A DNA stretch of 64,000 nucleotides from Lyngbya sp. HA4199-MV5 (GTDB lineage: Bacteria > Cyanobacteriota > Cyanobacteriia > Leptolyngbyales > Leptolyngbyaceae): the NCBI GenBank assembly GCA_019359375.1, contig JAHHHL010000026.1, forward strand, positions 24,271 to 88,270. The letters are read 5' to 3'. Below the pieces are notes generated by a model, which did not search any database, was not told the origin of the DNA, and saw only the letters and a program-made list of their open reading frames with translations. Of this stretch, positions 35,179-43,063 are shown piece after piece. A program made the position numbers and the translations under genes. Numbering within the stretch: position 1 is the stretch's first letter; every line of letters starts with the position of its first letter.

Positions 35179-35264
35179 GCTCAACAACGAAGTTGAGCCG
35201 CGAACGCCGCTTAGATCGCGTCGTCGGGCTAACGGTGTTCGTCGGCTCCAACGTAGAGTTGGGG
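35179..35264 (-). repeat. attC site 10 (135-bp cassette)
   Basis: Cores GCTCAAC and GTTGGGG; identical body to attC 9, exactly 135 bp further on. Confidence 0.85.
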
Positions 35265-35313
35265 TGCCGGTTACTCTGTAGTGTTCCCAAGCGCTAACAG
35301 TTAATACAAGGCA

Positions 35314-35401
35314 GCTCAACGTTCCGCTTCACCCGCCGCAGACGAATTATCGTTCCTAACAGACAACCTCTCGACGGTCGGGTGCAAGCGGGTTGTTATG
35401 C
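35314..35401 (-). repeat. attC site 11
   Basis: Cores GCTCAAC and GTTATGC; arms GTTCCGCTTCACCCGCCG and GTCGGGTGCAAGCGGGTTG pair with a bulge. The right core exactly complements GCATAAC at 36982, the start of the phospholipase-like cassette. Confidence 0.85.
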
Positions 35402-35519
35402 CGCTGCGACCACCAACACTAATAGACTTTTGGTAAAGTATGTTTTTGGAAGGATTTGGATCAGGGGTTTCACATTGTCATACATCATCGTAGTTATTCG
35501 CAATGAACGAGGAGCGAGT

Positions 35520-35801
35520 ATGTCCTCAGTAGATGGGGAACTGATAGTCGTGCTACTTGCATCGGAAGGTCAAGTTGTTGACCAGCAGCCAGTGCGACTA
35601 ACAGTTGCTGATGTCATTTTTTCAAATCTACCCGCAGGTCGTTACACTGTAATCGCACGTCACCCTTCACTAAATCCTACAGAAGCGCGACAGGATATTG
35701 TATTGTCAGACAACGTGATGCTTGGCGTAAAATACTTCTATGCGGAAATCGGCAGGCAACTGCTTAGAACGGAGATACTAGAGAGGCGATTAGATGTCTG
35801 A
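35520..35801 (+). CDS. Small beta-sandwich protein, unknown (cassette 3)
   Basis: 93 residues from the ATG at 35520, chosen because GAGGAG stands seven bases upstream. The sequence VVLLASEGQVVDQQPVRLTVADVIFSNLPAGRYTVIARH looks like a carboxypeptidase-regulatory/transthyretin-like beta sandwich. It is transcribed toward attI and overlaps the next gene by eight bases. Function unknown. Confidence 0.5.
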   Translation: MSSVDGELIVVLLASEGQVVDQQPVRLTVADVIFSNLPAGRYTVIARHPSLNPTEARQDIVLSDNVMLGVKYFYAEIGRQLLRTEILERRLDV

Positions 35802-36003
35802 GACAAGGCGCTATGCTGTAAATCCTGAATCGATCGAAGCTTATCGAATCCGGGTTCTGTTCCACTGTGAGGAGCTACAACGGGAAATCAATCCCTCCAT
35901 GCGGGCGACGATCGCGCTTTATTTGGCAGAAGCTGCAACTACCCTTGCTCGTTTGGAAGCGGAAGAAGCACAAAAAGCCGAATCAACAGCTTATCTTGCC
36001 TGA
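35794..36003 (+). CDS. Small helical protein, unknown (cassette 3)
   Basis: 69 residues, helical, with SETRRYAVNPESIEAYRIRV and an alanine/glutamate-rich tail. It overlaps the previous gene by eight bases and converges on the phospholipase-like gene with a 13-bp overlap of the 3' ends. Family not recognised. The pair with the preceding gene may be a small two-gene unit of its own. Confidence 0.5.
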   Translation: MSETRRYAVNPESIEAYRIRVLFHCEELQREINPSMRATIALYLAEAATTLARLEAEEAQKAESTAYLA

Positions 36004-36845
36004 ACCCATCCGTTTGCAGAGCATACTGCTATCCTAGTGTTTCTAGGCTTAGGTAACGTAGATAAACACCAGTAAGTTTCTCCAGCTAGAACTACTCCCT
36101 CTCTGATGTACTTCAACTCAGAGACAGGTTTCCAGGGGCTATCTCCACCTTCGTCGTAATATTGGTACTGCTCCCCTTGGACTCGTAACCCCATGCCTGT
36201 TGCACCTACCCAATAAACACCTTCAGCAATTCTGCTTGATGATGAAGTAACTGATATCCTTGAAGCAATGGCATTGAAAGCATTTTCAATTGATTTATTT
36301 ACGGATTCTCCACTTGCTTGGCGAGTAGCTAACTGCAAAGCAATCTCTTGGCGATATTGTTCAATGTCTAACGCAGGAAACCTCCTTCGCAATTGATTAG
36401 CAACAATATTTGCTTCTCTTTGTGCAGCAGAAAAACTGTCATCAGCCATTTTACTTGTCAATACTCCTATTTTTCCTGAACCCGAAACGGCATTATAATA
36501 AAGTTTAGCTCGGCTATCACATTCCTTGATTAGTTCATCAAAGAAAAACTCTTGTTGACGGCAAATAGTTTGAAGGTCACTAAAAAAAATATTGTCACAA
36601 TGAGCTTTGTGAGCACCGATAGTCCAATAGCAGATATCATGTCCGCGACATACACTAGAAAAATCGACAATATATTTTTTACTAAGGTTTCCAACACTTA
36701 TTTTGTCTGGTGACTTTGTACACCAGTTGGGCGATGATGCAAGTGCAACATTAGGAGTAGACATCTCAGGAAATACACTCAATGGCAATCCAATCAGGAT
36801 GCCTAAGATTGTTTTTTTATAGAACTTTGACCTGTTCAACTTCAT
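35991..36845 (-). CDS. Secreted phospholipase A2-like protein (cassette 3)
   Basis: 284 residues. A signal peptide (basic start, hydrophobic TILGILIGLPLSVF, cleavage probably after ALA near residue 36) is followed by a PLA2 active-site motif CRGHDICYW (66-74; His69, Asp70) with paired cysteines, as in bacterial and fungal small phospholipases. A C-terminal ~70 residues (GVYWVGATGMGLRVQGEQYQYYDEGG) forms a separate beta domain. GGAGATG precedes the ATG. It is first gene-bearing cassette after attI, preceded by two geneless 135-bp cassettes. Confidence 0.7.
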   Translation of the reverse strand: MKLNRSKFYKKTILGILIGLPLSVFPEMSTPNVALASSPNWCTKSPDKISVGNLSKKYIVDFSSVCRGHDICYWTIGAHKAHCDNIFFSDLQTICRQQEFFFDELIKECDSRAKLYYNAVSGSGKIGVLTSKMADDSFSAAQREANIVANQLRRRFPALDIEQYRQEIALQLATRQASGESVNKSIENAFNAIASRISVTSSSSRIAEGVYWVGATGMGLRVQGEQYQYYDEGGDSPWKPVSELKYIREGVVLAGETYWCLSTLPKPRNTRIAVCSANGWVQAR

Positions 36846-36981
36846 ATAAATGACATCTCCAAATAAAACTGGATTAATACACAAACAAGTTCAAATCATT
36901 AGCTCAACTAGATATTTTACAAGCTCTTAATCTTGAATGATGACAAGTCACCTCCATGAATAGCCCCACCGACAATTTGCG

Positions 36982-37067
36982 GCATAACAACGAAGTTGAG
37001 CCGCGAACGCCGCTTAGATCGCGTCGTCGGGCTAACGGTGTTCGTCGGCTCCAACGTAGAGTTGGGG
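36982..37067 (-). repeat. attC site 12 (135-bp cassette)
   Basis: Cores GCATAAC and GTTGGGG with the common body. Confidence 0.85.
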
Positions 37068-37116
37068 TGCCGGTTACTCTGTAGTGTTCCCAAGCGCTAA
37101 CAGTTAATACAAGGCA

Positions 37117-37202
37117 GCTCAACAACGAAGTTGAGCCGCGAACGCCGCTTAGATCGCGTCGTCGGGCTAACGGTGTTCGTCGGCTCCAACGTAGAGTTGG
37201 GG
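37117..37202 (-). repeat. attC site 13 (135-bp cassette nearest attI)
   Basis: Cores GCTCAAC and GTTGGGG; 135 bp from attC 12 and 135 bp from the attI core at 37252. Confidence 0.85.
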
Positions 37203-37251
37203 TGCCGGTTACTCTGTAGTGTTCCCAAGCGCTAACAGTTAATACAAGGCA

Positions 37252-37440
37252 GCTCAACTATTAGTAGACGGAATCTTTCCGCCTAAGATCCCGTATGGGG
37301 TGATTAGACGGAATGATTCGGCATAACACCCCAAATTTCCAATTTCGCAAGAATCTTTCCGCATAATAGCCCGCTGTGGGATCTTAGACGGAAAATTTCC
37401 GCATATCTTCCGATTTCTTACGAAAGAAGCAGATGTATTA
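37252..37440 (-). other. attI-like insertion site of integron 1
   Basis: The minus-strand core GTTGAGC at 37252-37258 joins the first cassette. Beyond it lie four imperfect copies of a GGAA..TTCCGC motif (GGAATCTTTCCGCC, GGAATGATTCGGC, GAATCTTTCCGC, GGAAAATTTCCGC), each followed by a TAA/TAT step. They are candidates for integrase-binding direct repeats. The same arrangement recurs at 42519-42730. It sits immediately upstream of the divergent integrase gene, as attI does in known integrons. Confidence 0.8.
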
Positions 37441-37459
37441 TTGGATACACAGTACATCT
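37431..37459. promoter_or_regulatory. Inverted repeat in the integrase promoter region
   Basis: AGATGTA and TACATCT flank 15 bp, ending 10 bp before the intI start codon. The related site at 42698-42724 keeps AGATG..CATCT and TATTGGA.ACAC in the centre. Conservation between the two loci suggests an operator or an integrase site; it does not fit the cyanobacterial LexA box. Confidence 0.5.
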
Positions 37460-37469
37460 ACTTATCGCT

Positions 37470-38432
37470 ATGCAGCTACCTCCTAAGAAATTGCTGGATC
37501 AGGTGCGGGATGCGATTCGTCTCAAGCACTACGCCTACCGTACTGAAGAAACTTACGTGCAATGGGTTCGTCGTTACATCCTGTTTCACAATAAGCGCCA
37601 TCCAAAGGAGATGGGCAACGCTGAAATCGAAGCCTTTCTCACCCATCTAGCCGTTGAGGGGCAGGTCGCCGCTTCAACCCAAAATCAAGCCCTCAGTGCC
37701 TTGCTGTTTCTCTATCGAGAAGTGCTCAAGCTGGAAATGTCAGGCATCAATGCCGTTCGAGCAAAACGACCGCAGTATGTGCCAACCGTGTTGACCAAAC
37801 AGGAGGCAATCACCGTGATTCAGCAATGTGACGGGGTCTATCAATTGGTGGTGAAGCTGTTGTACGGGAGTGGACTGCGCTTGATCGAAGGGTTGCGCTT
37901 ACGAGTGAAGGATGTTGACTTTGCTCAACAGCAAATCGTGGTCAGAGATGGTAAAGGTAGCAAGAGCCGTGTGACAATGCTGCCATCAAGTGTCGCAGCA
38001 GAATTGCGAGATCATCTAGTGGGTGTCCAACGACAGCACCAACGGGACTTGAGCCGCGGGTTTGGTGCCGTGAATCTGCCCTTTGCGCTGGAGCGTAAAT
38101 ATCCGAATGCCAACCGGGAATGGATTTGGCAATATATATTTCCATCTGGTTCAATGACCAAAGATCCACGCAGTGGGCTAATGTGTCGGCATCATTTACA
38201 TGAAAGTGGCGTACAAAAAGCAGTTAAACAAGCCGCAAGGGCTGTAGGACTCACCAAGCGGATTGGCTGTCACACGTTTCGGCACAGCTTCGCCACTCAT
38301 TTGTTAGAAAATGGGTATGACATTCGCACGATTCAGGAATTGCTTGGGCATAAGGACGTTAAGACAACAATGATTTACACTCATGTTTTGAATCGAGGGG
38401 GGCGCGGAGTACAAAGCCCACTCGATTCCTGA
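37470..38432 (+). CDS. intI: Integron integrase, tyrosine recombinase IntI
   Basis: 320 residues. Catalytic set present: Arg137 (SGLRLIE), His268 and Arg271 ([13 protein letters not shown]), His294 ([10 protein letters not shown]) and nucleophile Tyr303 (MIYTH). Residues ~205-245 ([31 protein letters not shown]) form the extra helix domain that separates IntI from XerC/D and binds folded attC. The C-terminus [14 protein letters not shown] is also typical. It inserts cassettes by attI x attC recombination. It is divergent from the cassette array. The ATG lies 10 bp after an inverted repeat; the ribosome site is weak. Confidence 0.95.
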   Translation: MQLPPKKLLDQVRDAIRLKHYAYRTEETYVQWVRRYILFHNKRHPKEMGNAEIEAFLTHLAVEGQVAASTQNQALSALLFLYREVLKLEMSGINAVRAKRPQYVPTVLTKQEAITVIQQCDGVYQLVVKLLYGSGLRLIEGLRLRVKDVDFAQQQIVVRDGKGSKSRVTMLPSSVAAELRDHLVGVQRQHQRDLSRGFGAVNLPFALERKYPNANREWIWQYIFPSGSMTKDPRSGLMCRHHLHESGVQKAVKQAARAVGLTKRIGCHTFRHSFATHLLENGYDIRTIQELLGHKDVKTTMIYTHVLNRGGRGVQSPLDS

Positions 38433-38464
38433 CCCTCCTCACCTCAGTGTATGGTTGCAACAAT

Positions 38465-39988
38465 TCACTCTGGCTGCCTATATAGAGGAAAGAGAAAGTG
38501 GCGCATTTCCATCTCTAGCTCTGGATTGGTGAAATCTCCAGCAGGAACCAGCATGACTGGATAGTCCGGCTGCTTCAAATGCATCTTGATCCCAGAACTA
38601 GGAATCGCTTTAACCGCTTCTCCCAGGTATTTAAGATTGAATTGGATGTCCAATGTCATATCTGTCGGGATATGAGCACTGATGGTTTCATCGCCTTTGC
38701 CAAACTCCCGTTCGATTGTCCTACGGACACGCTACGCGATCGAAAGGTGAATTTGTTGGGTCGCTCCATCAAAGCGAAACTGAATTCCTCTTTCCTTTTT
38801 GTCAGTCAACACCGATAACCGTTCCAACGCCTTGAGTAGTCCTGATTTCTCCAGCACAACTTCCTGGTCAAAACTGTAGCGTGCCAACAGTTGCTCACAG
38901 TCTGGATATTGCCCTTCAATGCACTGGCAGCTCAAAATAATGTCTTGCCATGCAAAACTAGCGCGGGTTGCCTCCGCCTCGTACCGCAGTTGAATCGAAT
39001 CAACCGAATCAGCCAGGTTACGAATCAGCTCCTTCAGCGCTTTGCCGGAAATCGGAAACTGGGTAAGTTCATCGGCTCCCGATTGCCTGCGTCGCTTTCT
39101 GCTAATGCCCTCTGTTGACAACTCTGCGATCGCCACTCGATGTCCATCCGTTGCAATGAATTTCAGGGCATTTTGCCCAATCTTAATATAAACGCCTGTC
39201 AAAATGCGCTTAGTTTCATCCGTGCTAATCGCGTACAGCACGCCTTTTAGTCCTTCTCTCAACACATTGGTCGGTAGGGAAACTGGAGCCACTTTGAGTG
39301 TGGCAATGGGCGGAAATTCCTCAGCCGGAATCCCTCGAATCTCATACTTGCCATCGGCATCCGACAATGTCATGGAGCAAGTCTTAGTCGATTGCTCCTC
39401 TTCCGACGCTGGCTTTGTGACCTGCGCCTGACTGTTGAGCGTGATGCTACCTGCTGGAAACTGTTTGACCATCCCTGAAAGCATCTCAACCGGTACTGTA
39501 ATCTCACTGCCCAAAAGCACCTGCGCCTCAAAGCTTGCCTGAAGCGTCATTGTTGAGTCGGTTACGGTCAAATGAACCTGTTGAGCGTTAGCATCTGCCA
39601 CTACCAACACATTTGCCAGCACTGGATGGCTCGGTTTTGCTGGGGCAGCACAACTTGCGATCGCCAGCGCATCATGAAACTGACTTTGAGAACAAATCAC
39701 CTGCATCCCTTGTTCTGTTATAGGTGTGTCCTTTGGCTGCGATTTAGCTGCCCGTTTTCTCGATGACTTTTTGGGCACAGGCTCTGCCGATACTTCAGGC
39801 TCAGCAAAATTTTCAGGCTCACCGACTGTTGCTTCCGCTTCACTCGCCTCTGATGTATTGGCAGATGGCTCCAGAGAAGCGAGTTTTCTAGGGATACGCT
39901 GTGCGATCACAGCTTCAGAAGTCGGTTGCTCAGTCGGCTTTTTTGGCTTTGCAGTCTTGCCCCTTGATCGTTGTAAGGCTTGAGTCAT
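38465..39988 (-). pseudogene. DNA polymerase III beta clamp with an in-frame stop from a 24-bp repeat
   Basis: A 508-codon frame. An ~85-residue low-complexity basic/acidic start is followed by the three clamp domains (FHDALAIASCAAPAKPSHPVL, FIATDGHRVAIAEL, ending VMLVPAGDFTNPE). At 38711-38740 a short dispersed repeat adds 24 bp and with it TAG at 38732-38734. The same frame then continues TIEREFGKGDETISAHIP to the end. Without the insert the protein is intact. A clamp separate from the chromosomal dnaN fits a plasmid replisome. As read, the product loses its last ~90 residues, most of domain III. Confidence 0.8.
38711..38740. repeat. Small dispersed repeat inserted in the clamp gene
   Basis: The insert reads GCGTAGCGTGTCCGTAGGAC on the minus strand and has the inner palindrome GTCCGTAGGAC. 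Flanking ATCG occurs on both sides, consistent with a 4-bp duplication. Repeats of this GCGTAGCG style are common in filamentous cyanobacteria. Confidence 0.6.
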
Positions 39989-40076
39989 GATCAGTGTCTC
40001 TGCTTGAATGGTCGTCGCAGGATACCTGCGTTAGCAGAGGAGAAATGCCAAAGACCCTATGCTTAGGCTTCTTATC

Positions 40077-40256
40077 AGAATGATCAAATTGCTTAGGGTA
40101 TAGTGTGAAGCCGAAACGCCGTTAAGTATTCCCTAAAGAAACAAGGTTGTTGGAAGCAGCTCATCATGGGTGAAGCCGATACGTAGCTTCTGGCAGTTGG
40201 TTTTACTTAGGGAATACTTTTAGGTGATTCTGTCCAAAAACATTCCCTAAGTTAAA
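40077..40256. promoter_or_regulatory. Four copies of a CTTAGGGAAT-type motif
   Basis: In the gap between the clamp and the helicase fragment: CTTAGGGTA (~40091), AAGTATTCCCTAAAG (~40125), CTTAGGGAATACTTTTAGG (~40208) and ATTCCCTAAG (~40245). Orientations alternate, giving inverted pairs. They may be binding sites for a replication or regulatory protein. The rest of 39989-40259 holds no gene. Confidence 0.5.
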
Positions 40257-40259
40257 ATC

Positions 40260-40911
40260 CTACAGCACAACCAAAATCCGCCGCCGCGCACGGCTGGCTC
40301 CGACATACCATAAGCGATTGTGCTCTTTCACCTTTGCTAACAAGTCTTTTGCCGTCTCACCACGTTCAGGGTGAAGCCGTTTACTTAGATCTTGTCCATC
40401 AACACCACATTCGAGAAACGTACTCCCCTGGCTATTGTGAACCGTAATGGCAAAGCAATTTCGCACATTCGCAAACTGTTCTAAATGGTGATAATAATCG
40501 CGCCATAGGAATGGATTACGTTTGGCGATCGCCATCAGCCGACGAGCTTCTACATCAAACCGGTTCTGCTCATCTTCATGCAGAGCATAGATTTGACGTG
40601 ATACGCCATCATCCGTTGCAACCTTTAGCCTCCAGGCTTTGTAATTGCTGTAGCGGTCTTCTGAAAACTCCTGAACCGTGAACTCCGTTGAAGTGGAGAG
40701 GATAATCGTTTTACCATCAGGAGCTAAAACCGGATCGCGCGCGATCAGCCGTTCACCGGGAATAAACCGAGCAGCAGTCTTGCCATACAGATGATTGCGA
40801 ATCTGTTGGTTGTAGTAATCCACTTGAGCGTTTGTCCAGCTTAAGATTCTGAAGCAATCAGGGTTCTGGGTAAACTCGCCAGAGATTTTCTTGAAGGCAT
40901 GTTTGAGGAGC
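40260..40911 (-). pseudogene. C-terminal half of a RecD/Dda-like DNA helicase, 5'-truncated
   Basis: About 217 codons with helicase superfamily 1 C-terminal motifs: ILSWTNAQVDYYNQQIR, a long insert, CFAITVHNSQGSTF (UvrD_C_2-type motif V) and LWYVGASRARRRILVVL (motif VI). The ATPase half with Walker motifs is missing. The break is at about 40910, where the sequence changes to the 3' end of the 23196-23864 gene. It is a casualty of the integron duplication. Confidence 0.75.
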
Positions 40912-41036
40912 TTTGAGCAGTGACCGCCAAAGTCAAGACACAGCATCCCCAGGAAACTGGAAGATTGGAACTGATCACAGTCAGAGGTATTCTGGCACCC
41001 GGTCAGGTGATCTCTCTGGATATAAACTTGTTATAA
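40912..41036 (+). pseudogene. 3' fragment of the 23196-23864 gene
   Basis: The sequence AGTCAAGACACAG.ATCC.CAGG..ACTGGAAGA and what follows matches 23740-23864 over ~125 bp, including the stop region (CTCTGGATATAA.C.TGTT..AA). The similarity continues into the attC-like site behind it. It marks the outer end of cassette array 2. Confidence 0.85.
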
Positions 41037-41068
41037 CGTTTTCATCATGAGAGAAATTTTCAAGATAA

Positions 41069-41157
41069 GCCTAACGGTCAAGTTGAGCGGTGTGAAACGA
41101 ATTTATAAAAAAGGTTTACACTTTTGCTTACACATCCGCTTCAATGCCGCGTTAGGA
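41069..41157 (-). repeat. attC site 15 (outer site of array 2)
   Basis: Cores GCCTAAC and GTTAGGA; arms GGTCAAGTTGAGCGGTGTG and CACATCCGCTTCAATGCCGC pair. It ends the cassette with the gene 41216-41593. Confidence 0.8.
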
Positions 41158-41165
41158 CAAAGGCT

Positions 41166-41203
41166 TGCAACTGTTGGGTTTCATACCTTAACCCAACCTA
41201 CTA
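41166..41203. repeat. Dispersed palindromic repeat (TTGGGTT..AACCCAA type)
   Basis: GTTGGGTTTCATACC then TTAACCCAACCTACT; related to 28756-28785. It lies between attC 15 and the gene end at 41216. Confidence 0.5.
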
Positions 41204-41215
41204 AGCGACTACAAT

Positions 41216-41593
41216 TTATCTTTCTTCTTCTCTAATTCCAGTAACATTAAAAACCCTAACGCTTGCTTGTCTAACAACGCCGCCTGTTTGAGTTATTGCA
41301 TAAGCAATAGCGTAAAGTCTGATGCGTCCATCTTTAGGGTTCTCTTCATCGAACCATTTTGCCCTTGGTTGTGAACCTGATGGTGAGGTAGTAACGATCT
41401 CTGAATCAAAGTTAAGCCTCACATAATCAGCAGGAATAACAAACTCAACAATTATTTCGCGCTGATTTGGAGGACCAAAAATCGGAGATTGAACAGAAAT
41501 AGAAGCTTCTTTCTTTCCTTTCGGAGTTTCAAGCGAAACCGTATTATTCTGAAAATATTCAACAATCTCAGTCTTAGTGTTTTTAGAATCCAT
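41216..41593 (-). CDS. Unknown protein, array 2 cassette
   Basis: 125 residues from ATG 41593 (AGGTG upstream). It is beta-rich: NQREIIVEFVIPADYVRLNFDSEIV and GRIRLYAIAYAITQTGGVVRQASVRVFNVTGI. No family recognised. It is the only gene of the second cassette in array 2 and points away from attI 2. Confidence 0.55.
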   Translation of the reverse strand: MDSKNTKTEIVEYFQNNTVSLETPKGKKEASISVQSPIFGPPNQREIIVEFVIPADYVRLNFDSEIVTTSPSGSQPRAKWFDEENPKDGRIRLYAIAYAITQTGGVVRQASVRVFNVTGIREEER

Positions 41594-41752
41594 TGGACAC
41601 CTTGATAAATTCAAAAGGAAGCAATCCCAAATCAGTCTGTCATGAGGTGTTAAGCACTACCGTTCTTAGTGATGCAGAAAACTTTTTTGAGTCTCACGAT
41701 AGACAGCCTAGATGATAAAAATAGCGGCTGAAACTTACTACCTACGTTCTAA

Positions 41753-41843
41753 GCCTAATGGACTGCGCCTCACCGGACGGCGTTATACTTGGCGACATGA
41801 CAGATAGCATAACGATCCGTTCCGGGGCAGGCGCTTGTTAGGT
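41753..41843 (-). repeat. attC site 14 (array 2)
   Basis: Left GCCTAAT (a T where AAC is expected, so the cleaved G is changed on the active strand) and right GTTAGGT. Arms GACTGCGCCTCACCGGACGG and CCGTTCCGGGGCAGGCGCTT pair. The right core exactly complements ACCTAAC at attI 2 (42519). Confidence 0.8.
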
Positions 41844-41918
41844 ATCAGTAGACCAATAAACTCAGGGTTACTTTTTTACTAAAACTATACGCCTGAATTT
41901 TTACCAGAAGTTCAAGCT

Positions 41919-42488
41919 TTATTTGAAGCGACAATCGGGAGCATCATGATAATCCCAACAGCCACACTGTCCTTGAGTAAAAATGCTAAGTTTACACTCC
42001 TTGGCGATCGTATCTGAAACCTTAAGTAACATGCACGCCTTCCATAAAGGATAAAAAATTGCGTATGCGACTGGAATTGCTCCTGAAGCTGCCGCAGTAA
42101 TAACAGAGCCAATAGCGGCACCTATTGCACAATCGTAAGCCACCTGGAAAAAGGTATCAAGCTTTGGATGGCTAATTTTGAGATAGACTTCTTTCCTACA
42201 TGCTCTTCCTTCCGTTCGGATGTCTGTCCAACTATGTTTGTGTATGCGAACTTCACCTGGAAGAGGATCATGCCCAAGCCGGATAACTCGCTCAGAAAAA
42301 CTTGCTTTAACTTCCTCAATAAGTTGAATATCAACTACAGATTCAGATAAACCAGGCGGATAAAGTTTTTCTACATCTTGCTTGAGTTTTTCCAAAGACT
42401 CAGGGTATTTTTCAAGTTCATTCAAGAAATCTCTGAACTCATCAAAGTTGGCATTGTCATCAAAACTTACATCCACTAATTCTGTCAT
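41919..42488 (-). CDS. Unknown protein with a hydrophobic segment, first cassette of array 2
   Basis: 189 residues. The N-terminal ~100 are charged (FDEFRDFLNELEKYPESLEK, then IRLGHDPLPGEVRIHKHSW). A hydrophobic glycine/alanine stretch follows (about 120-150, VAYDCAIGAAIGSVITAAAS). The cysteine-containing end reads GQCGCWDYHDAPDC. The hydrophobic part recalls small pore-forming or bacteriocin-like segments, but no family is recognised. Confidence 0.55.
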   Translation of the reverse strand: MTELVDVSFDDNANFDEFRDFLNELEKYPESLEKLKQDVEKLYPPGLSESVVDIQLIEEVKASFSERVIRLGHDPLPGEVRIHKHSWTDIRTEGRACRKEVYLKISHPKLDTFFQVAYDCAIGAAIGSVITAAASGAIPVAYAIFYPLWKACMLLKVSDTIAKECKLSIFTQGQCGCWDYHDAPDCRFK

Positions 42489-42518
42489 TTTTATTGCCTC
42501 CCATTAAAAACTTGAGTG

Positions 42519-42730
42519 ACCTAACTGTTAATAGACGGAAAGTTTCCGCCTAAGATTCCACATTGGATGAATCAGCAGAACGATTTGGCATAACGCCCCA
42601 ATTCAGTGCTTAGGTAGCACCTTTCCACCTATTACGCTGCCGAAGGTAAATATCCGGACGCTTTCCGCATCTTTTCAAATTCATTGCGGGGATGGACAGA
42701 TGTTGTATTGGACACACTGCATCTTATTCC
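42519..42730 (-). other. Second attI-like site, without an integrase gene
   Basis: Core ACCTAAC (GTTAGGT on the minus strand) and then TAGACGGAAAGTTTCCGCC, CAGAACGATTTGGCATAACG, CACCTTTCCACC and GGACGCTTTCCGC, in the same order and spacing as attI 1. The promoter-proximal inverted repeat AGATG..CATCT is at 42698-42724. Where attI 1 is followed by intI, this copy runs into unrelated sequence near 42738. Confidence 0.75.
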
Positions 42731-42818
42731 TTCACATGCATGATGCAACAGCGCCATTCTGGTCTATTATTCTTGGCAGTCCGTGGTAATTTCTTATATA
42801 AGATTAGTAACCGGAGCT

Positions 42819-43010
42819 ATGGAGACTCAAAAACCGAAACGGAAAGGGCGAGATCAGCTCTATGGAGAACTTAAGAAGCCGACCATGATTGCACTCACTC
42901 CCACCGGAGTTGAAAAGCTGGATGAGTTAGCCGCTGAATTCTCTCTGTCTCGTTCCGAATTCATCGAGCGCATTGCTCGGGGAATGCTTTCCGTACAAGG
43001 AATCGAGTAA
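42819..43010 (+). CDS. Ribbon-helix-helix DNA-binding protein
   Basis: 63 residues. TMIALTPTGVEKLDELAAEFSLSRSEFIERIARGML is the CopG/Arc-type beta strand and two helices, preceded by a basic arm. GGAGC precedes the ATG. It lies just upstream of the hairpin-rich leader and the initiator-like gene, so a copy-control or partition role is likely but unproven. Confidence 0.7.
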   Translation: METQKPKRKGRDQLYGELKKPTMIALTPTGVEKLDELAAEFSLSRSEFIERIARGMLSVQGIE

Positions 43011-43063
43011 ACCCAAATTTATGATGGAGACTCTAAAAACCAATGCCCTTTAAAGCTTGAAAA

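Noticed and set aside
36904..37257. Minus-strand frame coding a protein made of two 45-residue repeats (SCLVLTVSAWEHYRV..)
   Set aside because: It is the translation of two tandem 135-bp cassettes with their attC sites; TTG start, no ribosome site, and the same frame appears at 34993-35319 for the same reason.
35044..37258. CRISPR-like array
   Set aside because: The 135-bp units are whole repeats without unique spacers, carry attC structure and are split by gene cassettes.
37431..37459. LexA box controlling intI, as in SOS-regulated integrons
   Set aside because: The inverted repeat AGATGTA..TACATCT does not match the cyanobacterial LexA consensus RGTACNNNDGTWC.
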